Assembly (NCBI GenBank): GCA_026707405.1
Contig: JAPOWW010000021.1
Span: 2,841-66,840, forward strand
Direction: 5' to 3'
DNA: 64,000 nucleotides
From: Chloroflexota bacterium
GTDB lineage: Bacteria; Chloroflexota; UBA11872; VXNJ01
Under the pieces are notes generated by a model. That model was not told the origin of the DNA, did no database searches, and saw only the letters and a program-made list of their open reading frames with translations. Numbering within the stretch: position 1 is the stretch's first letter; the number at the start of each line of letters is the position of its first letter. The translations under genes and the position numbers were made by a program. Positions 54,043 to 62,967 of the stretch are shown piece after piece.

Positions 54043-54747
54043 TTGACAGTCGAATCTGACGCGCAACGATCGCGAGCGGGAACTTCGTCGAACGGCGCGG
54101 TGAGCGGTGGCGGGCAAACCGCCGGGCGCAGGCTTCGACACGGGGTCGTGTGGCCGGATGACATCCAGGTCATATTCGACAAGGATCCGGCGGCCAAGAA
54201 CGTGTTCGAGGTCCTGCTTTACCAGAGCTTCCACGCCGTGTTGCTGCACCGGCTGGCGCACAGGCTTTACAGGTCGGGGGTGCCGATTCTGCCCCGACTA
54301 ATATCGCAAATGGGCCGGCTGATCACCGGCGGCATCGAGATTCATCCCGGCGCGAAAATCGGCAGGCGGTTTTTCATCGACCACGGCTCGGGCGTGGTTA
54401 TCGGCGAGACGGCGGAGATCGGCGACGACGTGATGCTGTATCACCAGGTCACGCTCGGCGCGACGGGCTGGTGGAAAGACCTGAAGAACGGAAGGAAGCG
54501 ACGGCATCCGATAGTTCAGGACCGGGTCACCATCGGCGTGGGCGCGAGCGTGCTGGGTCCGGTGACCATCGGCCACGACTCCAAGATCGGGGCGATGAGC
54601 CTGGTGTTCGAAGACGTTCCGCCCCAGTCTGTGGTGATAGCCAGACCGGGATCGTACCTGGTCAAAGAGGGCAAGCGGGTGACGGACGTCCGCTTGCGCG
54701 AGAGCGAAGTGCCCTCCGGCTATCGCAATACCGACTATCAGATCTAG
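54043..54747 (+). CDS. cysE: Serine O-acetyltransferase
   Basis: 234 residues from TTG 54043, with GAAGGTG just upstream. A left-handed beta-helix of hexapeptide repeats follows an N-terminal helical part: [60 protein letters not shown] and [20 protein letters not shown]. The [13 protein letters not shown] block holds the catalytic His. It makes O-acetylserine for cysteine synthesis, consistent with T-box control by tRNA-Cys. It is the short type without a long N-terminal helical domain. The first 25 residues (Ser/Gly-rich) are not conserved and may be a start-site artefact. Confidence 0.95.
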   Translation: MTVESDAQRSRAGTSSNGAVSGGGQTAGRRLRHGVVWPDDIQVIFDKDPAAKNVFEVLLYQSFHAVLLHRLAHRLYRSGVPILPRLISQMGRLITGGIEIHPGAKIGRRFFIDHGSGVVIGETAEIGDDVMLYHQVTLGATGWWKDLKNGRKRRHPIVQDRVTIGVGASVLGPVTIGHDSKIGAMSLVFEDVPPQSVVIARPGSYLVKEGKRVTDVRLRESEVPSGYRNTDYQI

Positions 54748-54840
54748 CAGTCCGCCCTAGCGAAAAACTCCCCGGTTCGGCGGGCTAAATGTATATGCTT
54801 AGTCCAGTGCTATACAGCCTCTGAAAGGACTTGATGCCAC

Positions 54841-56595
54841 GTGCTGATGTCGCGGCTATTTGGCCGGACGATGCGGGACGTGCCCGCCCGGGCCACGACT
54901 CCGAGCCATAGGCTTCTGCTGCGAGCGGCGATGATTCACCAGCTCGGAGCCGGAATCTACAGCTACATGCCGCTGGCCTGGCGGTCGCTGGCAAAAATCG
55001 AGGCGATAGTGGCCGAGGAGATGGACCGTGTCGACGGCCAGCGCATTGGAATGCCCGTCGTTCATCCCGCCGACCTGTGGCGCAAGAGCGGGCGGTGGGA
55101 CTCGATTGGCCGCGAGATGGCCCGGTTTCACGATCGCGACGGCCACGACATGCTGCTCGCGGTCACTCACGAAGAAGTGGTGACCGACCTGGTGGCCTAC
55201 TACGTCACCTCATATCGGGACCTTCCGAGGATGGTCTACCAGATTCAGACGAAGTTCCGCGACGAGCCGCGCTCGCGGGGCGGGCTGATCCGCGTGCGCG
55301 AATTCGTGATGAAGGACGCCTACAGCTTTCATCCGTCCTACCAGGACCTCGACGTTTACTACGAACGCATGGTCGAGGCCTACGTGCGTACGTTCCGGCG
55401 CTGTGGTCTTGAACCGCTCGTCGTGGAAGCGGACGTGGGGATGATGGGCGGCTCGGCGTCGCACGAGTTCATGCTGGTGACCGACGCCGGTGAGGACACG
55501 CTCCTGATTTGCGACGCTTGCGGATACGCGGCGAACAGCGACGTGGCATCGACCACGGTCGATCCGCCGCCTCCCGAGGAACCCACTCCCAAGCAGGAGG
55601 TTGCTACTCCCGGCAGGACCACCATCGAGGGAGTCGCGGATTATCTCGGCGTTCCGACCACGCGAACGCTCAAGGCCGTGTTCTACGTAGCGGGTGAAGA
55701 GCTCGTTTTCGTGGCGATTCGCGGTGATCTGGGCGTGAACGAGCAAAAGCTGGCGATCGCGCTCCAGTCGAGTGAGATTCGACCAGCTTCCGATCAAGAG
55801 CTGGGCGAGGCCGGCATCGTCCCCGGCTATGCTTCGCCGATCGGGGTCAAGAACGCAAAGATCGTGGTGGACCGCTCAGTGCCCGCCGCGCCCAACCTCG
55901 TGGCCGGCGCAAACCGGGCGGGGTTCCACCTCACCGGCGTCAACTACGGCCGTGACTTTCGGGCGGACATCGAAGCCGACATAGCCCTGGCCAGAGGCGG
56001 CGATCCGTGTCCGACCTGCGGCGCCCCGCTCCGCGAGACCCGCGGAATCGAGATGGGGCATACCTTCAAGCTGGGGACCCGCTACTCCGAAACGATGGAC
56101 GCTACCTTTCTGGACAGCGAGGGCGAGCAGCAGCCCGTGATCATGGCGAGCTATGGAATCGGGATAGGGCGGCTGCTGGCGTCGGCAATAGAACACTTCC
56201 ACGACGACGACGGAATACTGTTTCCGGCCAGCATCAGCCCATACGACGTCCATATCGTCGAACTGGGCGAAGCGGAGCAGGTTCGCGAAGCCGCCTCGCA
56301 ACTGCATGTGGCGCTGGAAGCGGCGGGCGTGGAGGTCCTTCGCGACGACCGCAGCGAGAGTGCCGGGGTCAAGTTCAAGGACGCCGACCTCATCGGCATA
56401 CCCCTGCGAGTGACCGTAAGCCCGAGGTCGCTCAAGAACGGCGGCGTTGAGCTGAAGCGTCGCTTGAGCTCCGAATCGAACATGCTGCCCCTGGATTCGG
56501 CGGTTGGGGAGATCGTCGATCTGCGACAACGGCTGATGGACGATCTGGACCCCGAACGGCCGCAGTGGAGCCACACCGGCAGCAGCTCCGAATGA
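54841..56595 (+). CDS. proS: Prolyl-tRNA synthetase (bacterial type with editing domain)
   Basis: 584 residues from GTG 54841 (ATG 54847 is alternative). Class II motifs: motif 1 region near HQLGAGIYSYMPLAWRSLAK, motif 2 in FRDEPRSRGGLIRVREFVMK, motif 3 in YGIGIGRLLASAI. Between motifs 2 and 3 lies the YbaK-like editing insertion (TTIEGVADYLGVPTTRTLKA, VAIRGDLGVNEQKLAIAL). It also has the C-terminal anticodon-binding domain ISPYDVHIVELGEAEQVREA. It attaches proline to tRNA-Pro. The stop shares bases with the start of the next gene. Confidence 0.97.
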   Translation: MLMSRLFGRTMRDVPARATTPSHRLLLRAAMIHQLGAGIYSYMPLAWRSLAKIEAIVAEEMDRVDGQRIGMPVVHPADLWRKSGRWDSIGREMARFHDRDGHDMLLAVTHEEVVTDLVAYYVTSYRDLPRMVYQIQTKFRDEPRSRGGLIRVREFVMKDAYSFHPSYQDLDVYYERMVEAYVRTFRRCGLEPLVVEADVGMMGGSASHEFMLVTDAGEDTLLICDACGYAANSDVASTTVDPPPPEEPTPKQEVATPGRTTIEGVADYLGVPTTRTLKAVFYVAGEELVFVAIRGDLGVNEQKLAIALQSSEIRPASDQELGEAGIVPGYASPIGVKNAKIVVDRSVPAAPNLVAGANRAGFHLTGVNYGRDFRADIEADIALARGGDPCPTCGAPLRETRGIEMGHTFKLGTRYSETMDATFLDSEGEQQPVIMASYGIGIGRLLASAIEHFHDDDGILFPASISPYDVHIVELGEAEQVREAASQLHVALEAAGVEVLRDDRSESAGVKFKDADLIGIPLRVTVSPRSLKNGGVELKRRLSSESNMLPLDSAVGEIVDLRQRLMDDLDPERPQWSHTGSSSE

Positions 56596-57764
56596 CCGAC
56601 CCCAGCCTGACCTGCACGGAATGCGGCGTCCCGCAGGCACTTGACTACGCCGGGCTTGAGTGCGTGGAGTGTTCGCGGCCGCTGCGAGTGGAGGTAGATG
56701 TCCCGGCGGTCGGCGGGAGTCTGAACGCAGTCACCAGACCGGGGATGCGCGGCTTGTGGAAGTACGGACCGTTGCTGCCGTTTGCCGATAGCGTCGATCC
56801 GGTTACGCTCGGCGAGGGCGGGACTCCTACGGTCCTGCTCGACAATTGGGGCGGCTTGATCGGCGTTCCCAACGTGTACGCAAAGCTCGAATACGCGTCT
56901 CCCACGGGTTCATTCAAGGACAGGGGATCGGCAACGCTCGTTACCCGACTGCGCGAGTTGGGCGTAAGGAAAGCCGTGGAGGACTCGTCCGGCAACGCCG
57001 GAGCCTCGGTTGCCGCCTACTGCGCGAAAGCGGGGGTAGAGGCGGTCATATTCGCTCCGGAATCAGCGCCCGCCGCCAAGCTGACGCAGATCGAAGTCTA
57101 CGGAGCGGACCTGCAACTGATCCCGGGCGCGCGTGAAAATGCGACGAACGCGGCCCGCGACGCCGCGCAGGCGCCGGACACCGCATACGCGTCCCACAAC
57201 CTGCATCCGTACTTCATCGAGGGCACCAAGACGTTTGCCTATGAAGTCCTGGAGGACTTTGTGGACAATGGCGTGATGCCCGACCACGTGGTCATTCCGG
57301 TCGGAAACGGAAGTCTCTACCTTGGCGCGGCCAAGGGATTTCGGGAGCTTGCGGCGGCGGGATTCGAGTTTGCGTCACCGCGATTGCACCTCGCGCAGGT
57401 CGAGGCGTGCGCGCCGCTGGCCGAAGCCGCGCAGGCCGGTCTCGACGGCCCCACGGACGTCGCGCCGCAGCCCACCATAGCCGGGGGAATTTCGGTCGGC
57501 CAGCCTCCCCGGGGGAGGGAGGTCCTGCGGACGCTGCGGGACTCCGGGGGCGCGGCGGTCACCGTAAGCGAACGGGCGGTTTGGGACGCGCGCCTGGAAC
57601 TGGCGGAGAAAGAGGGTCTGTTTATAGAACCGACCTCGGCGGCGGCATTTGCGGGTGTCCGGCGGCTTGCCGAGGTGGGCGTAATCCGGGCTGGAGAATC
57701 GGTGCTGATAGCGGTCACGGGGGCCGGTCTCAAAGACCCTCAACCCGCCGAACCGGCGCGCTAG
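56592..57764 (+). CDS. thrC: Threonine synthase-like PLP enzyme
   Basis: ATG 56592 overlaps the proS stop by 4 bases and gives 390 residues. An N-terminal zinc-ribbon-like CTECG ... LECVECSRPL precedes the fold II PLP domain: LGEGGTPTVLLDNW, SPTGSFKDRGSATL with the PLP-binding Lys, DSSGNAGASVAAYCAKAG and VIPVGNGSLYLGAAKGFREL. It converts O-phosphohomoserine to threonine, or belongs to a close relative such as a dehydratase or threonine synthase-like group. The gene name is given for the family and is moderately secure. Confidence 0.75.
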   Translation: MTDPSLTCTECGVPQALDYAGLECVECSRPLRVEVDVPAVGGSLNAVTRPGMRGLWKYGPLLPFADSVDPVTLGEGGTPTVLLDNWGGLIGVPNVYAKLEYASPTGSFKDRGSATLVTRLRELGVRKAVEDSSGNAGASVAAYCAKAGVEAVIFAPESAPAAKLTQIEVYGADLQLIPGARENATNAARDAAQAPDTAYASHNLHPYFIEGTKTFAYEVLEDFVDNGVMPDHVVIPVGNGSLYLGAAKGFRELAAAGFEFASPRLHLAQVEACAPLAEAAQAGLDGPTDVAPQPTIAGGISVGQPPRGREVLRTLRDSGGAAVTVSERAVWDARLELAEKEGLFIEPTSAAAFAGVRRLAEVGVIRAGESVLIAVTGAGLKDPQPAEPAR

Positions 57765-57898
57765 ACGGAATTCGCCTCACAGATCGGCTACGCCGACTTG
57801 ACCGCTCCTGTGAAGATGAGAAGCGGACATTACGTTGACAAGCCGGCTGCATCGGGACGTTCACGCCTGACCTAGCGACCATACGGAAGGGGCGGATC

Positions 57899-58969
57899 CT
57901 GGAATTTTCCGTAGACGACAGTCTGGACAGAAGCGAGCTGATCGTCCGCGAGGGGGTCGACGGCGATGGACCCTCGGAGTTTTCCATTGAGGTGCGAGTA
58001 GTCGATCCGCCGAGCGGTTCGTCGGTCGAGTTGGAGCTTGGAACAGGTCTGAGGCTCTCGGAGGGAGAAGTCAGCCGAGCCGTAGACGGTGGCGCCAATA
58101 GCTTGGGTTGGTGCGTCGAGTTGCGCGCCGCCGCGCCGGGCAGATTCCGGTACTCGGTCAATCTTAGGTCCCGTGAAGGCCAGCCTATTGCCTCCGAGGG
58201 TCGGGACGTGACGGCAGTAGCCTGCGGCCGGATCGAGTTCGATCCGGCGGAGGACGGGTTTGCGTTTGACAACAGGGCCGATCTTTTTGGCCGTGCGAGA
58301 CCGCCGCAGCGGATTTTCGACCGCACGTTTAACGGCGGACCCAGCCTGCTGCGGTCGCGATTGTTCGCCGGGCTGTACGAGTCGGTGTTCCAGACCGGTC
58401 TGTGTACGGGCATGGCGCGCGCGGCGTCGTGGTTGGCGACTGCCGATATCGCGGGGCGGGCGGTCGATCGGACGACCGACGACGATGAGACTCGGGAGAT
58501 AATTCAACTGCTGCACGGACGGCAGCTCAGCGACAAGGCGTTGCTGTCGTCGGCCTATGCGCTACTGACCGGAGGGCCACGAAAGGTCTTTCGGAAGTTC
58601 CGCGAACAAGCGCTTACGGCGGCCCGTTCGCCTATCGCCATAGACGTCGGGGTTCCCAAGCTGACCAGGAGCGACTTCCTCCGCGCCGTCGTGAGGCAGG
58701 GACATACCGTCGTGCCCTATGCCTACCGGCTTCTCCCGGAGGGTATCGCGCGTATCCACGTTTACGATCCCGTGTATGCCTCGGGCAGGCGGGACGGGGA
58801 GGCACCGGTAATCGAGATCGACCTCGGTCGAAACAGCTACGTATATCGCAAGTGGTCCAGCGAAAACCCCGCCGATCGGACCACCATCCTAGGCGTGCCG
58901 CTGTCGGCCTACGCCGGGGGCCGCACCGCCTATATCGCGGGAATCGCTTCGCTACTTGGCTTGTCGTGA
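57899..58969 (+). CDS. Unknown protein with possible Cys-His-Asp hydrolase fold
   Basis: The frame from CTG 57899, after GGAAGGGG at 57885-57892, encodes 356 residues. The GTG at 57992 would remove 31 residues that read like real coding sequence (EFSVDDSLDRSELIVREG). The start is therefore uncertain and a CTG start is rare. The middle has QTGLCTGMARAASWLATAD with Cys169, then RQGHTVVPYAYRLLPEGIAR with a His, and IHVYDPVYASG with an Asp. This spacing recalls papain or transglutaminase-like Cys-His-Asp proteins, but no family is recognised. It is the first of three same-strand genes before the MobA-like gene. Confidence 0.55.
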   Translation: MEFSVDDSLDRSELIVREGVDGDGPSEFSIEVRVVDPPSGSSVELELGTGLRLSEGEVSRAVDGGANSLGWCVELRAAAPGRFRYSVNLRSREGQPIASEGRDVTAVACGRIEFDPAEDGFAFDNRADLFGRARPPQRIFDRTFNGGPSLLRSRLFAGLYESVFQTGLCTGMARAASWLATADIAGRAVDRTTDDDETREIIQLLHGRQLSDKALLSSAYALLTGGPRKVFRKFREQALTAARSPIAIDVGVPKLTRSDFLRAVVRQGHTVVPYAYRLLPEGIARIHVYDPVYASGRRDGEAPVIEIDLGRNSYVYRKWSSENPADRTTILGVPLSAYAGGRTAYIAGIASLLGLS

Positions 58970-59023
58970 TGGCTGCCGCGCCGCCCGCCCGGTCCGGTCG
59001 CCGTACCGTTCGGGGTCATTGAG

Positions 59024-59728
59024 GTGAGGGGGTGTTGTTCGGGCTGCCTGGGAGTGATCGCGGCTCTGGTTGTCGCCGGGGCGTTGCTGGTTGGGGGCTT
59101 GGCGGCGATCGTCGCTTCGAGTGGGATAGTAGTAGTTCCGGTGTTCAGCGATCTGCTGTTCGATTCCCTGCCGGAGCCGGATGAAGGCTACGCGCTTCCG
59201 CGTGACGCGGGGGATGAGCGCCGCGAGCGTCTGAGCGAGATAGGCGACGAGCTGCGGGATTTCTTCCAATACGGCATCGAGCCGGCGACCGGCGCGTTCG
59301 AGCTGAGCGAGCAGGACGTTGCGGACATGCTGGCGGAGCTGATCGTCGGTCTGGAGGAGAACACCTTCTTGCGATCCGTGGCGGTGGACCTGACACCCGA
59401 CTCGGTCAATGCGTTCATGGTGATCGACCTGGAGGCCGCGGCGCGCCAGGCGGACGTTTCGGCCTCGGTCGGGGAGCGGCCGCTGGAGCTCGGGGTTACC
59501 ACGGTCGAGATTGAGACGAACGTTACGTTTGCCGACGACGTGTTGAACGTCGACGTAGAGCACATCCAGATCGGACATGCGCCCGCCTTCGTCGGACGCG
59601 TCCTGGCGTTCGTTACCGATGTTTCGGTGGATGGCAGCGTTGCCAGACTTCCCGTGGACACCGGCATCGCCAGGCTGGTGATCGGCGAGGGGAACGTTGA
59701 GCTGGAGTTCAAGGGGATATTCGAGTGA
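59024..59728 (+). CDS. Membrane-anchored protein of unknown function
   Basis: 234 residues from GTG 59024. A Cys-containing start (RGCCSGCLGVIAALVVAGAL) forms one membrane span of about 30 residues. A mixed alpha/beta domain follows that should lie outside, with a DELRDFFQYGIEPATGAFEL helix and repeated strands VTTVEIETNVTFADDVLNVD. The CCSGC motif could be lipidated but is not a standard lipobox. The last 4 bases overlap the next gene (GTGA). I do not recognise a family. Confidence 0.6.
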   Translation: MRGCCSGCLGVIAALVVAGALLVGGLAAIVASSGIVVVPVFSDLLFDSLPEPDEGYALPRDAGDERRERLSEIGDELRDFFQYGIEPATGAFELSEQDVADMLAELIVGLEENTFLRSVAVDLTPDSVNAFMVIDLEAAARQADVSASVGERPLELGVTTVEIETNVTFADDVLNVDVEHIQIGHAPAFVGRVLAFVTDVSVDGSVARLPVDTGIARLVIGEGNVELEFKGIFE

Positions 59729-60363
59729 GCCGTTCGCCAGCGGTGTGTTCCGGCGTGGGCGTCGTGCTGCTGACGGCGGGTCAGTCACGGAGGATGGGCC
59801 GACCGAAGGGCCTCCTACAGTGGGCGGGTAAACCGCTGCTGCGGCACCAGGTGGACGTGCTACTCGGCTCAAGCGTGGGCGAGATCGCGGTGGTGCTTGG
59901 GGAGGGCGTCGACGAGCTTGCGCCGCTGATCCCAGACGATCGCCGCGTCAGGACGGCGTGGAACGCCCGCCACGCCGAGGGTCGCAGCGGGTCCGTGATA
60001 ATCGGAACGCTGGCGCTCCGCGATTGCGAGGCGGTGATGTTCTGCAACGTCGATCAACCGCTTTCGACGAGACTTGTCGAGGACTTCCTCTGGGGTGCCG
60101 GAGACGGGCCGGACTTTCCGATTGCGGTCGCGGCGCATGGCGATAGGCGGGGACATCCGGTGCTGATCAGGCGTGCGCTCTTCTCGGAAGTCGTGTCGAT
60201 TTCGGAGACGTCCGAGGGGCTAAAAGCCGTTATCAGAAAAGACGCCGCGCGCGTCCTGACCGTGCCCGTGGACAGTCCCAACACGCATCTGGGCTTCAAC
60301 ACCCGTGAAGAGTACGAAAACGCCGTTCGGCGCCTGGAGCGGGGGGAGCTCGAAGCAGACTGA
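59725..60363 (+). CDS. MobA/MocA-like molybdenum cofactor nucleotidyltransferase
   Basis: 212 residues. GTG 59725 overlaps the previous stop. The N-terminus VVLLTAGQSRRMGRPKGLLQ is the NTP-transferase loop with the GxSxRMGxxK motif. MFCNVDQPLSTRLVEDFL carries the metal-binding Asp region, RRGHPVLIRRALFSEV the substrate strand, and DSPNTHLGFNTREEYE the end. It is the molybdenum cofactor cytidylyl/guanylyltransferase (MocA) type, which may serve molybdenum hydroxylases. The last 28 bases recur at 61309 as part of a direct repeat. Confidence 0.8.
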   Translation: MSRSPAVCSGVGVVLLTAGQSRRMGRPKGLLQWAGKPLLRHQVDVLLGSSVGEIAVVLGEGVDELAPLIPDDRRVRTAWNARHAEGRSGSVIIGTLALRDCEAVMFCNVDQPLSTRLVEDFLWGAGDGPDFPIAVAAHGDRRGHPVLIRRALFSEVVSISETSEGLKAVIRKDAARVLTVPVDSPNTHLGFNTREEYENAVRRLERGELEAD

Positions 60364-60375
60364 GCCGCGCCTTGA
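60336..60375. repeat. Direct repeat copy 1 at the end of the MobA-like gene
   Basis: GGAGCGGGGGGAGCTCGAAG followed by CAGACTGAGCCGCGCCTTGA aligns with 61309-61347 (35 of 40 positions, one gap). It contains the stop codon of the MobA-like gene. Confidence 0.75.
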
Positions 60376-60519
60376 AACTGTGCTGGTGTCTCGATGCGCT
60401 CGACGGCACCAAGTGCCCGCGCGACGTGTAGATTGGACGTTTACGGAAGGGAGGCCAGCCGAAACACAGCTGAATAGCTAGCGTGTGCTGCTAGGCTAAA
60501 TGAAGCTAAGGAGTAGGAA

Positions 60520-60780
60520 ATGGCGATAGTTCGAGTCGCGAAGCCGCCAATCGACCCTCGAATCATGCTCGAGGAGATGCGGCGCGAAGAACAGGACTCT
60601 CAGTGGATCGTCGATAACATGCCTGCACTCGTCAAGAAGCACGGCATCAAGTTCATCGCGGTCAGCTATAAGACGGTCATTGGCGAATCATCTCGATTGA
60701 CAGACCTGTTAAAGGACCTTGAGGCCAGGGGGGTTTCGCCAGCGTCGGTGACCATCGACGTACTATCGCCGCAAAACTAG
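60520..60780 (+). CDS. DUF5678-like small protein
   Basis: 86 residues. The ribosome site AAGGAGTAGGAA immediately precedes ATG 60520. The C-terminal half reads DNMPALVKKHGIKFIAVSYK, TVIGESSRLTDLLKDLEARG and VSPASVTIDVL. This is the strand-turn-helix pattern I associate with DUF5678-type small proteins, which often lie next to retroviral-like aspartyl proteases. The N-terminus (AIVRVAKPPIDPRIMLEEMR) is not conserved. The stop is 4 bases before the aspartyl protease-like gene, so the two are co-expressed. Function unknown. Confidence 0.5.
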   Translation: MAIVRVAKPPIDPRIMLEEMRREEQDSQWIVDNMPALVKKHGIKFIAVSYKTVIGESSRLTDLLKDLEARGVSPASVTIDVLSPQN

Positions 60781-60784
60781 GCAG

Positions 60785-61285
60785 GTGTCCATCAACGGCA
60801 TCGCCAAACCGCCGAGTCCTGGCGTCGCTCCCGCTCCATACGTGACCTCTCTGGTATTTGCCGAAGACCCGGAAGTCGATACGTTGAGGCACGTCACCGT
60901 GTCGTTCATGGTGGACACGGGAGCTGATCGTACTGTCCTGTCGCTTCGCAAAGCACGGCAACTCATCGGTATCGCCAATTGGGAGACCGTATGCAGACGG
61001 CGAGCGCCGGTTAAGGTCGGCAGTGTCGGAGGATCGCAAACCTATTGGAAAGTGCCGATGCAGCTTTGGTTTTGGGACACTGATGCTCAGAGTGGCTTTG
61101 CCTCTATCGACCGAGCAGTCCTCGTTCCGTTCTATTCCGAAGCTCAGGATCTTGCCGAACAATACAGCGAACGCCAGGGAAGCGAGCCCATGTCGCTGCT
61201 CGGCCGTGACGTGTTCGGCGAGATGCGCTTCGAGTTCGACTTGTCCAAACCTTCACCTGTCGTTCTTGACCACAGTCCCACTTAA
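60785..61285 (+). CDS. Retropepsin-like aspartyl protease-like protein
   Basis: GTG 60785 gives 166 residues. VSFMVDTGADRTVLSLRKAR contains the D-T-G-A catalytic loop of single-domain retropepsin-like aspartyl proteases. A second conserved feature, SLLGRDVFGEMRFEFDL, matches the hydrophobic-G motif near the end. The flanking strands (YVTSLVFAEDPEVDTLRHVT) fit the fold. Such proteins dimerise to form one active site in the cytoplasm. It is paired with the DUF5678-like gene and bracketed by direct repeats of the MobA-like gene end. Substrate unknown; it may also be non-proteolytic. Confidence 0.65.
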   Translation: MSINGIAKPPSPGVAPAPYVTSLVFAEDPEVDTLRHVTVSFMVDTGADRTVLSLRKARQLIGIANWETVCRRRAPVKVGSVGGSQTYWKVPMQLWFWDTDAQSGFASIDRAVLVPFYSEAQDLAEQYSERQGSEPMSLLGRDVFGEMRFEFDLSKPSPVVLDHSPT

Positions 61286-61308
61286 CCTGTCGGTACCGTC
61301 CGCCCCAG

Positions 61309-61347
61309 GGAGCGGGGGAGCTGGAAGCCGACTGAGCCGCCCTTTGA
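61309..61347. repeat. Direct repeat copy 2 downstream of the retropepsin-like pair
   Basis: GGAGCGGGGGAGCTGGAAGC and following bases match 60336-60375 except for one gap and four mismatches. The two copies bracket the 0.9-kb two-gene unit, so it resembles an insertion made with duplication of the target end. Confidence 0.75.
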
Positions 61348-61419
61348 GTGGTAATAGGCTGCTACGGTCGAAGCCCGGTCAGGCTCCCAGCATCAGAGCG
61401 GTTCCTGATCTGACGGCCT

Positions 61420-62883
61420 CTACTTGGCTCCCACGTCGACGGCGGCGGTGCCGAAGGCGTGGGTGTGGTCGGCGGTCTCCGGTCCGGGGAACACCTTGCC
61501 CGGGTTGAACCGCTCGTCCATCGAGAAGACGTCGCGGATCTTGAGCATGGCGTCGAGGTCCGGTTCGCTGAACAACTCGGGCATCTGGTGGATCTTCTCC
61601 ATGCCGATTCCATGCTCGCCGGTCAGGGTGCCGCCGACGTCGAGGCAGGCCTGGAGGATCTTCTTGCCCGCGCTCATGACTCTCTCCAGTGCACCTTCCT
61701 CGCGCTCGTCGAAGAGGATCAGGGGATGGATGTTGCCGTCGCCGGCGTGGAAGACGTTGGCGACCTCGAAGCCGTATTCCCGCCCGATTTCGTTGACCGA
61801 CCTCAGTACATCGGGCAGCCGTGTGCGGGGGATTACGCCGTCCTGCACGTAGTAGTTGGGGGCGAGGACGCCGATTGCGCCGAACGCGCCCTTGCGGGCG
61901 GCCCAGAGGCTGTTGCGCTGTGAGCCTTTGCTGGCGATTCGGATTTCGGTGGCCCCGTTGGCCCGGCATATCGAGTCGACGCTCGCGGCCTGATCGTCGA
62001 TTCCGTCTCGAAGTCCTTCGACCTCGATTATCAGGATGGCCCCGGCGTCGGTCGGGAGCCGGGCCGAGGGCAGCCATTTGGCGACGGCCCGCGTGCACGT
62101 CCGGTCCATAAGCTCCATCGCGGCGGGGATTATTCCGGCGGCGATTATGTCGGAGACCGTGGCGGTGGCTTCGTCGACGGAGTCGTATACGGCGAGCAGA
62201 GTTCTGACAGATTCGCTCGAATGTACGAGCCGGACGGTGATCCTGGTGACGATTGCCAGGGTCCCCTCCGATCCGACTATCACGCCGCGGAGGTCGTAGC
62301 CGGGAGCGTCGACGGCGGCTCCGCCGCAGGTCACAACCTCGCCCTGGGGCGTGACGACTTCAATTCCCAACACGTGATTCGTCGTGACACCGTAGGCGAG
62401 CGTGTGCGGCCCCCCGGCGTTGGTCGCCACGTTGCCGCCGATGGTCGATGCCTTTTCGCTGGATGGATCTGGCACGTACTGAAACCCGCGAGGCGCGACC
62501 TCGGCCGTGAGGTCGAGGTTGACCACGCCGGGCTCGACGACCGCGATCATGTTGCGATAGTCGATGCTGATGATCCGGTTCATGCGGGCGGTCGAGAGAA
62601 CGATGCCGCCCTTGAGCGGAATGCAGCCCCCGGCGAGACCGGTTCCGGCTCCGCGGGCGACGACGGGTATCCCTCGCGCGCGGGCGATGTTTACGACCTC
62701 GACGACCTCCTGGGTCGAAGCGGGAAACACGACCGCGTCGGGCCGCCTCCGCGCCACCGAGCCGTCGTATTCGTAAAGCAACAGGTCTTCCGCCCGATGG
62801 AGGACGTTATCGGGTTCGACCGCCGCCGCCAGCTCGGCGACGACGCTAACGCCGGACTTCGTATCCAGGGCCGTTGTGGTCAT
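61420..62883 (-). CDS. glcD: Glycolate/lactate oxidase FAD subunit-like (GlcD family)
   Basis: 487 residues. FAD-binding type 4 domain: PDAVVFPASTQEVVEVVNIA, VARGAGTGLAGGCIPLKGGI, DPSSEKASTIGGNVATNAGG and GVIVGSEGTLAIVTRITV. The C-terminal cap has FHAGDGNIHPLILFDE and VGGTLTGEHGIGMEKI (substrate/FAD contact). The family oxidises glycolate, D-lactate or related 2-hydroxyacids and normally works with a GlcE/GlcF partner. Neither partner is near here, so a single-subunit D-lactate dehydrogenase-like role is also possible. Confidence 0.85.
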   Translation of the reverse strand: MTTTALDTKSGVSVVAELAAAVEPDNVLHRAEDLLLYEYDGSVARRRPDAVVFPASTQEVVEVVNIARARGIPVVARGAGTGLAGGCIPLKGGIVLSTARMNRIISIDYRNMIAVVEPGVVNLDLTAEVAPRGFQYVPDPSSEKASTIGGNVATNAGGPHTLAYGVTTNHVLGIEVVTPQGEVVTCGGAAVDAPGYDLRGVIVGSEGTLAIVTRITVRLVHSSESVRTLLAVYDSVDEATATVSDIIAAGIIPAAMELMDRTCTRAVAKWLPSARLPTDAGAILIIEVEGLRDGIDDQAASVDSICRANGATEIRIASKGSQRNSLWAARKGAFGAIGVLAPNYYVQDGVIPRTRLPDVLRSVNEIGREYGFEVANVFHAGDGNIHPLILFDEREEGALERVMSAGKKILQACLDVGGTLTGEHGIGMEKIHQMPELFSEPDLDAMLKIRDVFSMDERFNPGKVFPGPETADHTHAFGTAAVDVGAK

Positions 62884-62967
62884 GTCTTTCGGGTGCGTTT
62901 CCTTAGCTGCGGCCAGCTTTCGGGAGTTGCCGCAATTCTACTGTTCGGCGGGCCCGGTAGGGCATGG

